This document shows, in pieces, positions 7,216 to 13,995 of a DNA stretch of 14,251 nucleotides. How positions within the stretch are numbered: the stretch's first letter is position 1; each line of letters begins with the position of its first letter. The DNA is from an uncultured Paracoccaceae bacterium (GTDB taxonomy: Bacteria; Pseudomonadota; Alphaproteobacteria; Rhodobacterales; Rhodobacteraceae): NCBI GenBank assembly GCA_937132145.1, contig CAKZNY010000207.1, forward strand, positions 1 to 14,251, written 5' to 3'. The notes beneath the pieces are model-generated. The model was not told the DNA's origin and did no database searches. It saw only the letters and a program-made list of their open reading frames with translations. Position numbers and translations under genes: made by a program.

Positions 7216-7245
7216 CATATAGCGCAGCGTTTCTCCTTTGACCAA
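7216..7245 (-). promoter_or_regulatory. Candidate promoter of azlC-azlD
   Basis: On the minus strand, a -35-like TTGGTC (7245-7240) and a -10-like TATATG (7221-7216) are separated by 18 bases. Transcription would begin near 7209, just ahead of both candidate azlC start codons and downstream of the TTG at 7245, which argues against the longest azlC frame. The assignment is by eye. Confidence 0.35.
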
Positions 7246-7264
7246 TCAAGAGTTTTGTAACGTA

Positions 7265-8131
7265 ATGGAACATTTGTTGATAAAACCAGACCCCTTAAAT
7301 CCACGGCTGACGCGGAGTGTCAGCGGCATTGATCACAACGGCGAGGCGCAAGAAATACGTGTCGTCGAAGAGCGGCCGTTGACGATTTACTTGAACTCTC
7401 AGGAAATCGTTACGGCCATGACAATTGGCGACTACCCCGAGTATTTAGCCGTCGGGTTCCTGCGCAATCAAGGGATGTTGCTGGCAAGCGATGTGATCAC
7501 GCGTGTGGATTTTGACGAGGAAGTTGAAACCGTTGTGGTGCGGACCGAGCGCAAGACGGATTATGAAGAAAAGCTTAAGAAGAAGACGCGGACTTCCGGT
7601 TGTGCAGTCGGCACAGTTTTTGGCGACATGATGGAGGGGTTGGACGCGGTTCAATTGCCCGCGACGCGTTTGAAAACCAGTTGGTTGTATTCTTTGGCGC
7701 ATCAGATCAATACCATGCCCAGCTTGTATTTGACCGCTGGCGCGATCCATGGCTCGGTGCTGTGTCACGAGGATGTGCCGCTTGTTTATATGGAAGATGT
7801 CGGGCGACATAATGCGGTTGATAAAATCGCGGGCTGGATGATGCTTGAGGGCGAAACGGCTGGCGACAAAATCATGTATACAACGGGGCGGTTGACGTCC
7901 GAGATGGTAATCAAGACGGCGTTGATGGGCATTCCGACGTTGGCATCGCGTTCCGGCTTTACCGCTTGGGGGGTCGAGATCGCGCGGCAGGTTGGGCTGA
8001 CTTTGATCGGCCGGATGCGCGGCAAACGCTTCATTTGTCTTAGTGGCGAGGAGCGGTTGGAATGGGATGCGGATGTGAATGCGGTGCAGGATGAACCGCG
8101 AAAATCCGTGCGTAAGGGAAAAACAAAATGA
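7265..8131 (+). CDS. fdhD: Formate dehydrogenase accessory sulfurtransferase FdhD
   Basis: FdhD takes sulfur from a cysteine desulfurase and passes it to the bis-MGD molybdenum cofactor before insertion into formate dehydrogenase. The 288 residues carry family segments ERPLTIYLNSQEIVTAMTIG, LAVGFLRNQG, the active loop TSGCAVGTVFG, HEDVPLVYMEDVGRHNAVDK, TGRLTSEMVIK and GIPTLASRSG. The loop cysteine is Cys113. The second cysteine of the CxxC found in E. coli FdhD is a glycine here (CAVG). The ATG at 7265 is chosen because the protein then begins like its relatives; a TTG at 7238 would add nine residues and is possible, and neither has a strong Shine-Dalgarno sequence. The stop overlaps mobA as ATGA. 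It is the first gene of a four-gene molybdenum-cofactor operon; the formate dehydrogenase itself is not in view. Confidence 0.93.
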   Translation: MEHLLIKPDPLNPRLTRSVSGIDHNGEAQEIRVVEERPLTIYLNSQEIVTAMTIGDYPEYLAVGFLRNQGMLLASDVITRVDFDEEVETVVVRTERKTDYEEKLKKKTRTSGCAVGTVFGDMMEGLDAVQLPATRLKTSWLYSLAHQINTMPSLYLTAGAIHGSVLCHEDVPLVYMEDVGRHNAVDKIAGWMMLEGETAGDKIMYTTGRLTSEMVIKTALMGIPTLASRSGFTAWGVEIARQVGLTLIGRMRGKRFICLSGEERLEWDADVNAVQDEPRKSVRKGKTK

Positions 8132-8748
8132 AGGTTGTCGGGGTGATATTGGCGGGCGGCCAATCCAGGCGAATGGGCGGTGGCGACAAGACGCTGCTGG
8201 ATCTGGGCGGACAAACGGTATTGGCGCGCGTGATTGAACGGCTTGGCGCACAGGTTGACACGATGGTGTTAAATGCCAACGGCGACCCGACGCGATTTTC
8301 AAAGTATGGTTTGCCGGTGGTGGCAGACTCGATTGAAGGGTTCGCGGGGCCATTGGCGGGCGTGTTGGCCGGCATGGATTGGGCGTACGGGCAGAAGGCG
8401 GATTACATCGTAACGGTTGCTGCCGACACGCCATTTTTCCCCTCGCATCTGTTGGTAGGGTTGCAAATGGCACGGGAGGCCGAGGATTCTGCCCTCGTGA
8501 TGGCGATGACGCCTGACCCTGTGCGAAAATTTGCCCGACATCCGACGTTTGGGTTGTGGTCATTGTCTTTACGCGAAGACTTGCGCGGCGCGCTTGAGGG
8601 TGGCGTTCGCAAGGTGATTCAATGGACGGAACCACACGGATGTGCCAAAATGGTGTTTAATTTCGATGGGGCCGATCCGTTTTTCAATGTGAATACGCCC
8701 GAAGATATGGTGGTTGCACGAAACATGTTGAAGGAGTTTGACTGTTGA
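8128..8748 (+). CDS. mobA: Molybdenum cofactor guanylyltransferase MobA
   Basis: MobA transfers GMP from GTP to Mo-molybdopterin, forming the MGD cofactor used by DMSO-reductase-family enzymes such as formate dehydrogenase. The 206-residue cytosolic protein has the nucleotidyltransferase signature LAGGQSRRMGGGDK at residues 8-21. GFAGPLAGVLAGM follows at 71-83, and the metal-binding aspartate is in AADTPFF (Asp100). VNTPEDM near the C-terminus is typical of the family. The ATG overlaps the fdhD stop (ATGA, 8128-8131) and the stop overlaps the TTG start of mobB (TTGA, 8745-8748), so all three genes are probably translated in a coupled manner. The length is close to the usual 190-210. No anomalies are seen. 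Confidence 0.94.
   Translation: MKVVGVILAGGQSRRMGGGDKTLLDLGGQTVLARVIERLGAQVDTMVLNANGDPTRFSKYGLPVVADSIEGFAGPLAGVLAGMDWAYGQKADYIVTVAADTPFFPSHLLVGLQMAREAEDSALVMAMTPDPVRKFARHPTFGLWSLSLREDLRGALEGGVRKVIQWTEPHGCAKMVFNFDGADPFFNVNTPEDMVVARNMLKEFDC
8731..8736 (+). promoter_or_regulatory. Ribosome-binding site fixing the TTG start of mobB
   Basis: AAGGAG lies inside the last codons of mobA, eight bases before the TTG at 8745. The TTG overlaps the mobA stop as TTGA. The first ATG in the frame is far downstream, beyond the P-loop, so the TTG start is needed for a functional protein. Confidence 0.8.
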
Positions 8749-9242
8749 GGGTTTACGGCATTGTCGGCTGGAAGAATTCCGGCAAGACGACATTGGTGGA
8801 GCGGCTGGTGGTTGAAATTACCGGTCGGGGGTTCTCGGTTTCGACGATCAAGCACGCGCATCATACGTTTGATGTGGACCACGAGGGTAAGGACAGTTTT
8901 CGTCACCGGGCCGCAGGGGCAAAAGAGGTTTTGCTGGCAAGCCGCAACCGTTGGGCGTTAATGCATGAAATTCGAGACGAGGCGGAACCGCCGTTATCAG
9001 AGCTTCTCGTAAAACTGTCACCCGTCGATCTGGTTTTAATCGAAGGGTATAAGCGGGATAATCATGCAAAAGTGGAAGCGCACCGCGCGGAAACCAAGCA
9101 GGGATTGTTGGCGGCAAAAGATGCGACGGTGACGGCGGTTGCCTCGAATTACGTGGTGGAAGGACTGTCTGTGCCGCAGTTTGATCTGGATGATATCACA
9201 GGCATTGCAAGCTACATCTTAAAGGAGGTTGGCCTTGAGTAA
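8745..9242 (+). CDS. mobB: Molybdopterin-guanine dinucleotide biosynthesis protein MobB
   Basis: A GTP-binding adapter protein of 165 residues that assists MobA in making the guanine dinucleotide form of molybdopterin. The P-loop GWKNSGKTT is at residues 8-16. STIKHAHHTFDVDHEGKDSFRH is the strongly conserved segment after it, and LVLIEGYKRDNHAKVEAHR contains the conserved Glu-Gly motif near the nucleotide site. The start is TTG at 8745, supported by AAGGAG eight bases upstream and by the overlap with the mobA stop. The 3' end overlaps the moeA start by eight bases. MobB is not essential in E. coli but is commonly encoded beside MobA. The protein looks intact. Confidence 0.93.
   Translation: MRVYGIVGWKNSGKTTLVERLVVEITGRGFSVSTIKHAHHTFDVDHEGKDSFRHRAAGAKEVLLASRNRWALMHEIRDEAEPPLSELLVKLSPVDLVLIEGYKRDNHAKVEAHRAETKQGLLAAKDATVTAVASNYVVEGLSVPQFDLDDITGIASYILKEVGLE
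9221..9228 (+). promoter_or_regulatory. Ribosome-binding site fixing the TTG start of moeA
   Basis: AAAGGAGG inside the 3' end of mobB is the strongest Shine-Dalgarno sequence I noticed in the window. It ends six bases before the TTG at 9235. An earlier in-frame TTG at 9229 directly abuts it and cannot be used efficiently, so 9235 is the better start. Confidence 0.85.
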
Positions 9243-10494
9243 CCCCCCCAAGCTATCCAACGATTGTTTTTCGCTGCCGCGCGGTGTGCACTGGATACCG
9301 GTGGATGAAACCTTGGCCAGCCTTCGCGAAAGGGTGACGGTCGTCACGGGCATCGAGCCCGTTCCGACCGTCGCGGCTGGTGGCCGCGTGCTGGCCGTTG
9401 ATGTTGTGGCCAAGCGGGATAGCCCGCCTTATGCAAATTCCGCCGTGGATGGGTACGGTTTTGCGTTCGCTTCATTGGGCGAAGGGACGCAGGCGTTGCC
9501 GTTGGCTGAGGGGCGATCGGCGGCTGGTGGGCCGTTTGACGGGGTTGTCCCGGCGGGTATGGCGCTGCGAATTTTGACGGGGGCGATGGTGCCTGAAGGG
9601 ATCGATACCATCGTTCTTGAAGAAGATGTGGCCATTGAAAACAACATTCTGACATTCGCGATGGGCCTTAAGAAGGGCGCAAATGTACGACCAAAAGGGG
9701 AAGACGTCGCTGTTGGCGAGAATGCCCTTTCAGCGGGGCGCATCTTGCAACCGCAGGACTTGGGGCTGTTGGCGGCTGTCGGTGTGGACACGGTGCAAGT
9801 GCACAAACGCTTACGGGTGGCGGTGTTGTCAACGGGGGACGAATTGCGCCAAGTGGGCGAGGAAATCGCACCGCATCAGATATACGACGCTAACCGCCCG
9901 ATGTTGCTTGATTTGATCCACCGCTGGGGCATGGAGCCTGTTGATCTGGGCCATGTGCGTGACGATGCCGGTTTGGTTAAGCAGATGTTAACGCGCGGGG
10001 CGCGAGAGGCCGATGTTATTTTGACCTCGGGTGGGGCGTCTGCCGGGGACGAGGATCATATCTCGGCAGCATTGCAGGCCTCTGGTACGCTGAATTTGTG
10101 GCGGATTGCTATTAAGCCCGGCCGCCCGCTGGCATTGGCGATGTGGGAAGGCGTTCCGGTGTTCGGCCTGCCTGGCAATCCGGTGGCGGCGTTCGTTACG
10201 GCCTTGATATTTGCCCGTCCAACACTGATGAAATTAAGCGGCGTAGGCTGGACGGAGCCACGTGCGCTGCATTTACCTGCGGCTTTCAGCAAAAATAAAA
10301 AGCCGGGCCGGCGGGAGTATTTACGGGCGCGAATGAACGCCGATGGTCATGCCGAAATTTTCAAAAGCGAAGGCAGCGGGCGAATTTCAGGGCTAAGCTG
10401 GGCAGAGGGATTGGTTGAACTGGAGGATGAGGGCCGAGAGATTTCCAAGGGAAATATTGTCCGGTATTATCCGTTTTCCGAGTTCGGGCTGTAG
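9235..10494 (+). CDS. moeA: Molybdopterin molybdenumtransferase MoeA
   Basis: MoeA inserts molybdate into adenylylated molybdopterin, releasing AMP and giving Mo-molybdopterin, the substrate of MobA. The 419 residues show the four-domain MoeA plan. YANSAVDGYGF carries the conserved Asp72 (Asp59 in E. coli numbering). LTGAMVPEGIDTIVLEED lies at 114-131, GANVRPKGEDV near 148, STGDEL at 199-204 and the MPT-binding MoCF domain motif SGGASAGDED at 265-274. KPGRPLALAMWEGVPVFGLPG lies just before the C-terminal domain. The common motif is SGGVSVGxxD, and this copy has alanines in place of both valines. The start is a TTG at 9235, six bases after AAAGGAGG, overlapping mobB by eight bases. It is the last gene of the fdhD-mobA-mobB-moeA block, converging on the membrane-protein gene that follows. 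Confidence 0.94.
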   Translation: MSNPPKLSNDCFSLPRGVHWIPVDETLASLRERVTVVTGIEPVPTVAAGGRVLAVDVVAKRDSPPYANSAVDGYGFAFASLGEGTQALPLAEGRSAAGGPFDGVVPAGMALRILTGAMVPEGIDTIVLEEDVAIENNILTFAMGLKKGANVRPKGEDVAVGENALSAGRILQPQDLGLLAAVGVDTVQVHKRLRVAVLSTGDELRQVGEEIAPHQIYDANRPMLLDLIHRWGMEPVDLGHVRDDAGLVKQMLTRGAREADVILTSGGASAGDEDHISAALQASGTLNLWRIAIKPGRPLALAMWEGVPVFGLPGNPVAAFVTALIFARPTLMKLSGVGWTEPRALHLPAAFSKNKKPGRREYLRARMNADGHAEIFKSEGSGRISGLSWAEGLVELEDEGREISKGNIVRYYPFSEFGL

Positions 10495-10527
10495 GCAGGG
10501 CCGCCAGTCGGTATTTGTCGAAAAACC

Positions 10528-11529
10528 CTATCCAAACATCCCGGCGGCGCGGCCAAGCAGCATAAATGCCCGCCCTGTGCGCGTGTCGGCGAGGAGTTGG
10601 ATCTGTGCGTCACTGGCCCCTTTAGTGAAACTTTTCAACATGATGTCAAAGCGGCGTAAGAAGTATAGAGATGTGTCGCGGAAAATCTGGTCGCTTTTTT
10701 CGCGGGTTTTGATGCGTTCCATCGCTTCGGGGGCATTAATGCCACCAACTGTATCGACATCGCTGCCACGTGTGCCGTCGGCAAACCGGCGCCAATCATA
10801 GGCGGGGGCGATCTCGGGGCGAAGGTCATCCATATAGATGCCTTCCTGAGCAAGAAGGTTCAGAATATCCTCGGCGGCGCGAAGCAACTGGCCGGTACTT
10901 TCATCGCGTTTGGCCAACCGCAGGGCACGGAAACCCTCGGCGTCTTTTTCGTCGCGCGGAAAGTTCAGAGCACGTAACAAATCGGACCAATCCATAGGCT
11001 GGTCCGATTGTATCGGGGCTTTCGTGTCAGGAATTTTCTTGGGCGTTACACTGCCTGACGCTGCCTGCGTCTGCATTGCCGCCTGCATTTGGCGCACCGA
11101 AGTTATCGTGGTTTCCATCTGCTTGATCTGGTCCGTCAACTTTGTGACCCGCTGTTGCAAGGTTTCCACGCGGTTGTCCTTGATCCTTGGTTGGGAAACA
11201 CCGCTTTGGCTTTGGGGGCTTCCACCGGCCCTGAGTTCGCGAATTTCACGTTCCAGGCGACGGGCTTCGTCCTGTATTTGGAAGCTGCGCTGGATCAGGG
11301 CGGAACCTAGCCAAATGAGCGCCAATGGCAAAACCAGCACGATAAGGAAAAACATTACTTCCAGAAACGCGGCGTCGCGTGGTTCGGCGATGTCGCCAAG
11401 CAACCCGAAATATCCCGCGCCGTACCCTGCAAGCAAGATCATCCATACGATTGACAGAATCGTAGCGACGGCGATCTCGCGCCCTTCAAAGACGGAGCGG
11501 GGTGTGACTTTTTCCAATGGGCCGAACAA
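10528..11529 (-). CDS. Uncharacterised two-helix membrane protein with coiled coil
   Basis: I do not recognise a named family for this 333-residue protein. Two hydrophobic helices lie at about residues 20-44 (ATILSIVWMILLAGYGAGYF) and 56-80 (MFFLIVLVLPLALIWLGSAL), separated by a short acidic turn. From about 82 to 150 the sequence is rich in charged and hydrophobic heptads (EARRLEREIRELRAG, ETLQQRVTKLTDQIKQMETT), suggesting a coiled coil broken by a Gly/Ser/Pro stretch. A Pro/Lys/Thr linker (about 155-178) leads to a mixed alpha-rich C-terminal domain starting at PMDWSDLLRALNFPRDEKDAEG. The start is TTG at 11529-11527, supported by AAGGAG six bases upstream (11541-11536). Only 32 bases separate it from the greA stop and no hairpin is visible there, so it is probably co-transcribed with greA. 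The coding signal and start are good; the function is unknown. Confidence 0.82.
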   Translation of the reverse strand: MFGPLEKVTPRSVFEGREIAVATILSIVWMILLAGYGAGYFGLLGDIAEPRDAAFLEVMFFLIVLVLPLALIWLGSALIQRSFQIQDEARRLEREIRELRAGGSPQSQSGVSQPRIKDNRVETLQQRVTKLTDQIKQMETTITSVRQMQAAMQTQAASGSVTPKKIPDTKAPIQSDQPMDWSDLLRALNFPRDEKDAEGFRALRLAKRDESTGQLLRAAEDILNLLAQEGIYMDDLRPEIAPAYDWRRFADGTRGSDVDTVGGINAPEAMERIKTREKSDQIFRDTSLYFLRRFDIMLKSFTKGASDAQIQLLADTRTGRAFMLLGRAAGMFG

Positions 11530-11561
11530 TCGCGGCTCCTTTTTATCTGTGGCTCTTAACC

Positions 11562-12032
11562 CTAGATATACTTAATCGACAGAATCTCGTAGGACTTTCC
11601 GCCACCGGGGGTGTGGACCTCGACGCTGTCACCCTCTTCTTTGCCGATAAGGGCGCGGGCGAGGGGGGATTTCAGGTTCAAAAGATTCGCCTCGATATCG
11701 GCCTCGGGTTCGCCAACGATCTGGTAGGTGACCTCTACGTCGGTGTCCTCGTTAACCAGTTCCACCGTCGCGCCAAACTTGATTCTGCCGGACATTTTTG
11801 TCACGTCGATCACGTTGGCGAGGCCGATAATGCTTTCCAGTTCTTTAACGCGGCCCTCGATGTGGCTTTGTTCTTCGCGCGCGGCGTGGTATTCGGCGTT
11901 CTCGGACAGATCGCCATGCTCGCGGGCCTCGGCGATGGCACGGATAACGGCAGGGCGTCGCTCGGATTTCAGAATTTTTAGTTCTGCATCAAGCTTCTTG
12001 AAACCTTCGGTTGTCAAAGGGATCTTTTCCAT
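11562..12032 (-). CDS. greA: Transcription elongation factor GreA
   Basis: GreA enters the secondary channel of backtracked RNA polymerase and stimulates cleavage of the nascent RNA, rescuing arrested complexes. The 156 residues match the usual 157-158. The N-terminal antiparallel coiled coil begins [19 protein letters not shown]. The tip loop [17 protein letters not shown] contains the catalytic acidic pair Asp41 and Glu44. The C-terminal FKBP-like domain ends with [23 protein letters not shown]. The ATG (12032-12030) has GGAGAC six bases upstream. The gene diverges from the ETF-ubiquinone oxidoreductase gene, and the membrane-protein gene follows it closely. Confidence 0.96.
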   Translation of the reverse strand: MEKIPLTTEGFKKLDAELKILKSERRPAVIRAIAEAREHGDLSENAEYHAAREEQSHIEGRVKELESIIGLANVIDVTKMSGRIKFGATVELVNEDTDVEVTYQIVGEPEADIEANLLNLKSPLARALIGKEEGDSVEVHTPGGGKSYEILSIKYI

Positions 12033-12073
12033 AATTGTCTCCGGTCCGTGTCGTTTTCGTTAATATCCGAAAG

Positions 12074-12102
12074 AACATAGGTTTGTGTGCAAGTTACTTC
12101 AA
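12074..12102 (-). promoter_or_regulatory. Candidate sigma-70-type promoter of greA
   Basis: On the minus strand, TTGAAG (12102-12097) and TATGTT (12079-12074) are separated by exactly 17 bases and lie about 40 bases before the greA start codon. Spacing and sequence fit a housekeeping promoter, which suits a constitutive gene. Assigned by eye. Confidence 0.5.
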
Positions 12103-12143
12103 GGTATATCGGCGGTTTGCCCCCCGTTAATGTCGTATCCTGA

Positions 12144-12173
12144 TTGACCAGTGAAGTTGGAACGCGGTAGAAA
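12144..12173 (+). promoter_or_regulatory. Candidate promoter of the ETF-ubiquinone oxidoreductase gene
   Basis: TTGACC (12144-12149), an 18-base spacer and TAGAAA (12168-12173) resemble a sigma-70 promoter. Transcription would start near 12180, after the ATG at 12174 and before the ATG at 12210, so it also supports the shorter form of the protein. Confidence 0.45.
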
Positions 12174-12209
12174 ATGTGTAACGGATATATGAACCAAAGG
12201 ATTGCCAGC

Positions 12210-13865
12210 ATGTCGGATATTGAACGCGAGTCTATGGATTACGACGTCGTTATTGTGGGCGCGGGGCCAGCGGGCCTGTCGGCTGCGATTCGTCTGAAAC
12301 AGCTTGATGCGGATTTGAATGTTGTGGTGCTTGAAAAGGGTTCCGAGGTTGGGGCGCATATCCTTTCGGGCGCGGTGCTGGACCCGATCGGGCTGGATGC
12401 CTTGATGCCGGATTGGAAAGAGCGTGGCGCACCGATCAAGACCAAGGTGACCGAGGACCGGTTTTTGATGTTAGGGCCGAACGGCTCTATCCGTATTCCG
12501 AATTTCCCGATGCCGCCGTTGATGAACAACCACGGCAACTACATCGTCTCGATGGGGAATGTGTGTCGCTGGATGGCGGAACAGGCCGAAGAGTTGGGCG
12601 TGGAAATTTTCCCCGGCATGGCGTGTTCCGAGCTGGTTTATGGCGATAATGGCGAGGTTAAGGGGGTCGTTGCGGGTGAGTTTGGCAAGAACCCTGACGG
12701 CACTGAGGGGCCGAGCTATGAACCCGGGATGGTGCTGTATGGCAAGTACGTTTTCCTATCCGAAGGCGTGCGTGGCAGCCTTTCACAGCAGGTGATTGCG
12801 AAATACGATCTGGAAAAGGACTCCGATGTTCAGAAATACGGGCTGGGCATGAAGGAAATCTGGGAAATCAAACCCGAAAATCACCACGAGGGCCAAGTGA
12901 CCCACACTATGGGTTGGCCGCTCGGGCGTAATGCAGGGGGTGGTTCGTTCGTCTATCATCTTGAAAACAATCAAGTTTATGTCGGGTTTGTGGTCCATTT
13001 GAATTACAAAAATCCGCATATGTTTCCTTACATGGAATTCCAGCGCTTCAAGCATCATCCCGTGATTGCCGACATGCTAGAGGGCGGTAAACGGGTCGCT
13101 TATGGTGCCCGCGCGATCACCGAGGGTGGCTGGCAGTCGATCCCGAAACTGGTGTTTCCGGGCGGGGCGCTGCTGGGATGTTCGGCGGGTTTCATGAATG
13201 TGCCGCGCATCAAGGGCAATCATAACGCGATGCTTTCGGGCAAGGCAGCGGCAGAGGCGGCGTTCGAGGCGATCAAGGCTGGGCGCTCGGGTGACGAACT
13301 TACCGCATATGACCTTGACGTGAAGTCTGGCCCGATTGCGAAGGATTTGAAGCGGGTTCGGAATGTGAAACCGCTGTGGTCGAAGTTCGGTATGTTGGCC
13401 TCGCTGGTATTTGGCGCGTTTGATATGTGGGTCGCTAATCTGACGGGCTGGAACCCGCTGGGCACGCTTAGCCACGGGAAAACCGATGCGGCGGCGACTG
13501 GTAAAGCGGCGGATTACAAGGTTCTGGAATACCCTAAGCCCGATGGCAAACTCAGCTTTGATCGCCTGACCAACGTCAGTTTTTCGGCGACCAACCACGC
13601 CGAAGAACAACCGTGCCACTTGGTGTTGGCCGACCCGAACCTGCCGATAGACGTTAACCTGCCGGAGTACGCAGAACCCGCTCAGCGGTATTGTCCGGCT
13701 GGTGTTTACGAAATTATTCGCGACGAAGACGGCTCCAACCCGCGCTTCCAGATTAACGCGCAGAACTGTGTGCATTGCAAAACCTGCGATATTAAAGACC
13801 CAAACCAGAACATCACATGGGTCACACCGCAAGGGGGCGAGGGGCCGAATTATCCGAATATGTAG
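12210..13865 (+). CDS. Electron transfer flavoprotein-ubiquinone oxidoreductase
   Basis: This membrane-associated flavoenzyme passes electrons from reduced electron transfer flavoprotein (fed by acyl-CoA and other dehydrogenases) to ubiquinone. The 551 residues begin MSDIERESMDYDVVIVGAGPAGLS, with the FAD dinucleotide motif GAGPAG at 17-22. GSEVGAHILSGAVLDP and HTMGWPLG are family segments, and the region near LVFGAFDMWVANLTGW is a likely membrane-surface stretch. The C-terminal [4Fe-4S] ligands are Cys495 (YCPAGVYE) and Cys520, Cys523 and Cys526 (CVHCKTC). The 25-residue spacing from the first to the second ligand matches human ETFDH. The ATG at 12210 is chosen over one at 12174: AAAGGA lies eight bases upstream, relatives begin at this point, and the candidate promoter would exclude the earlier ATG. 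The gene diverges from greA, and the genes for ETF itself are not in view. Confidence 0.96.
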   Translation: MSDIERESMDYDVVIVGAGPAGLSAAIRLKQLDADLNVVVLEKGSEVGAHILSGAVLDPIGLDALMPDWKERGAPIKTKVTEDRFLMLGPNGSIRIPNFPMPPLMNNHGNYIVSMGNVCRWMAEQAEELGVEIFPGMACSELVYGDNGEVKGVVAGEFGKNPDGTEGPSYEPGMVLYGKYVFLSEGVRGSLSQQVIAKYDLEKDSDVQKYGLGMKEIWEIKPENHHEGQVTHTMGWPLGRNAGGGSFVYHLENNQVYVGFVVHLNYKNPHMFPYMEFQRFKHHPVIADMLEGGKRVAYGARAITEGGWQSIPKLVFPGGALLGCSAGFMNVPRIKGNHNAMLSGKAAAEAAFEAIKAGRSGDELTAYDLDVKSGPIAKDLKRVRNVKPLWSKFGMLASLVFGAFDMWVANLTGWNPLGTLSHGKTDAAATGKAADYKVLEYPKPDGKLSFDRLTNVSFSATNHAEEQPCHLVLADPNLPIDVNLPEYAEPAQRYCPAGVYEIIRDEDGSNPRFQINAQNCVHCKTCDIKDPNQNITWVTPQGGEGPNYPNM

Positions 13866-13872
13866 CGCAACC

Positions 13873-13894
13873 GCCGAGGGCGCAGCCCCTCGGC
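13873..13894 (+). terminator. Hairpin after the ETF-ubiquinone oxidoreductase gene
   Basis: GCCGAGGG (13873-13880) pairs perfectly with CCCTCGGC (13887-13894) across a six-base loop, eight bases after the stop codon. The stem is GC-rich and well placed, but no T tract follows, so it may be a weak or factor-assisted terminator, or an RNA 3'-end stabiliser. Confidence 0.6.
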
Positions 13895-13937
13895 CTGATC
13901 ACATTTGGTAACCATCTAACGGGTTGTGATTGTATCC

Positions 13938-13952
13938 TGCGCGCGTCGCGCA
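13938..13952. repeat. GC palindrome upstream of the TPR gene
   Basis: TGCGCG and CGCGCA flank a CGT centre, forming a perfect 6+6 inverted repeat about 45 bases before the downstream start codon. It could be an operator or simply a chance CG-alternating run. No regulator is encoded next to it. Confidence 0.25.
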
Positions 13953-13995
13953 TACCCTCATTGGGACGTGAAGACATTTCAGGAGTATCCAATTT

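Noticed and set aside
7198..7245. A longer azlC from the TTG at 7245
   Set aside because: The leader is not AzlC-like, overlaps the candidate promoter, and two downstream ATGs give normal-length proteins.
7445..8635. A 396-codon open frame on the minus strand
   Set aside because: It lies antisense to fdhD and mobA, both clear enzymes. Its product is rich in Pro, Arg, His and Ser with no domain, as expected of a mirror frame in GC-rich DNA.
11530..11561. Possible terminator between greA and the membrane-protein gene
   Set aside because: The minus strand contains only a short A tract and the ribosome-binding site. No stable hairpin could be drawn.
12174..12209. ETF-ubiquinone oxidoreductase starting at ATG 12174
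   Set aside because: The twelve extra residues are not family-like, and the candidate promoter would start transcription after this codon. AAAGGA fits the ATG at 12210.
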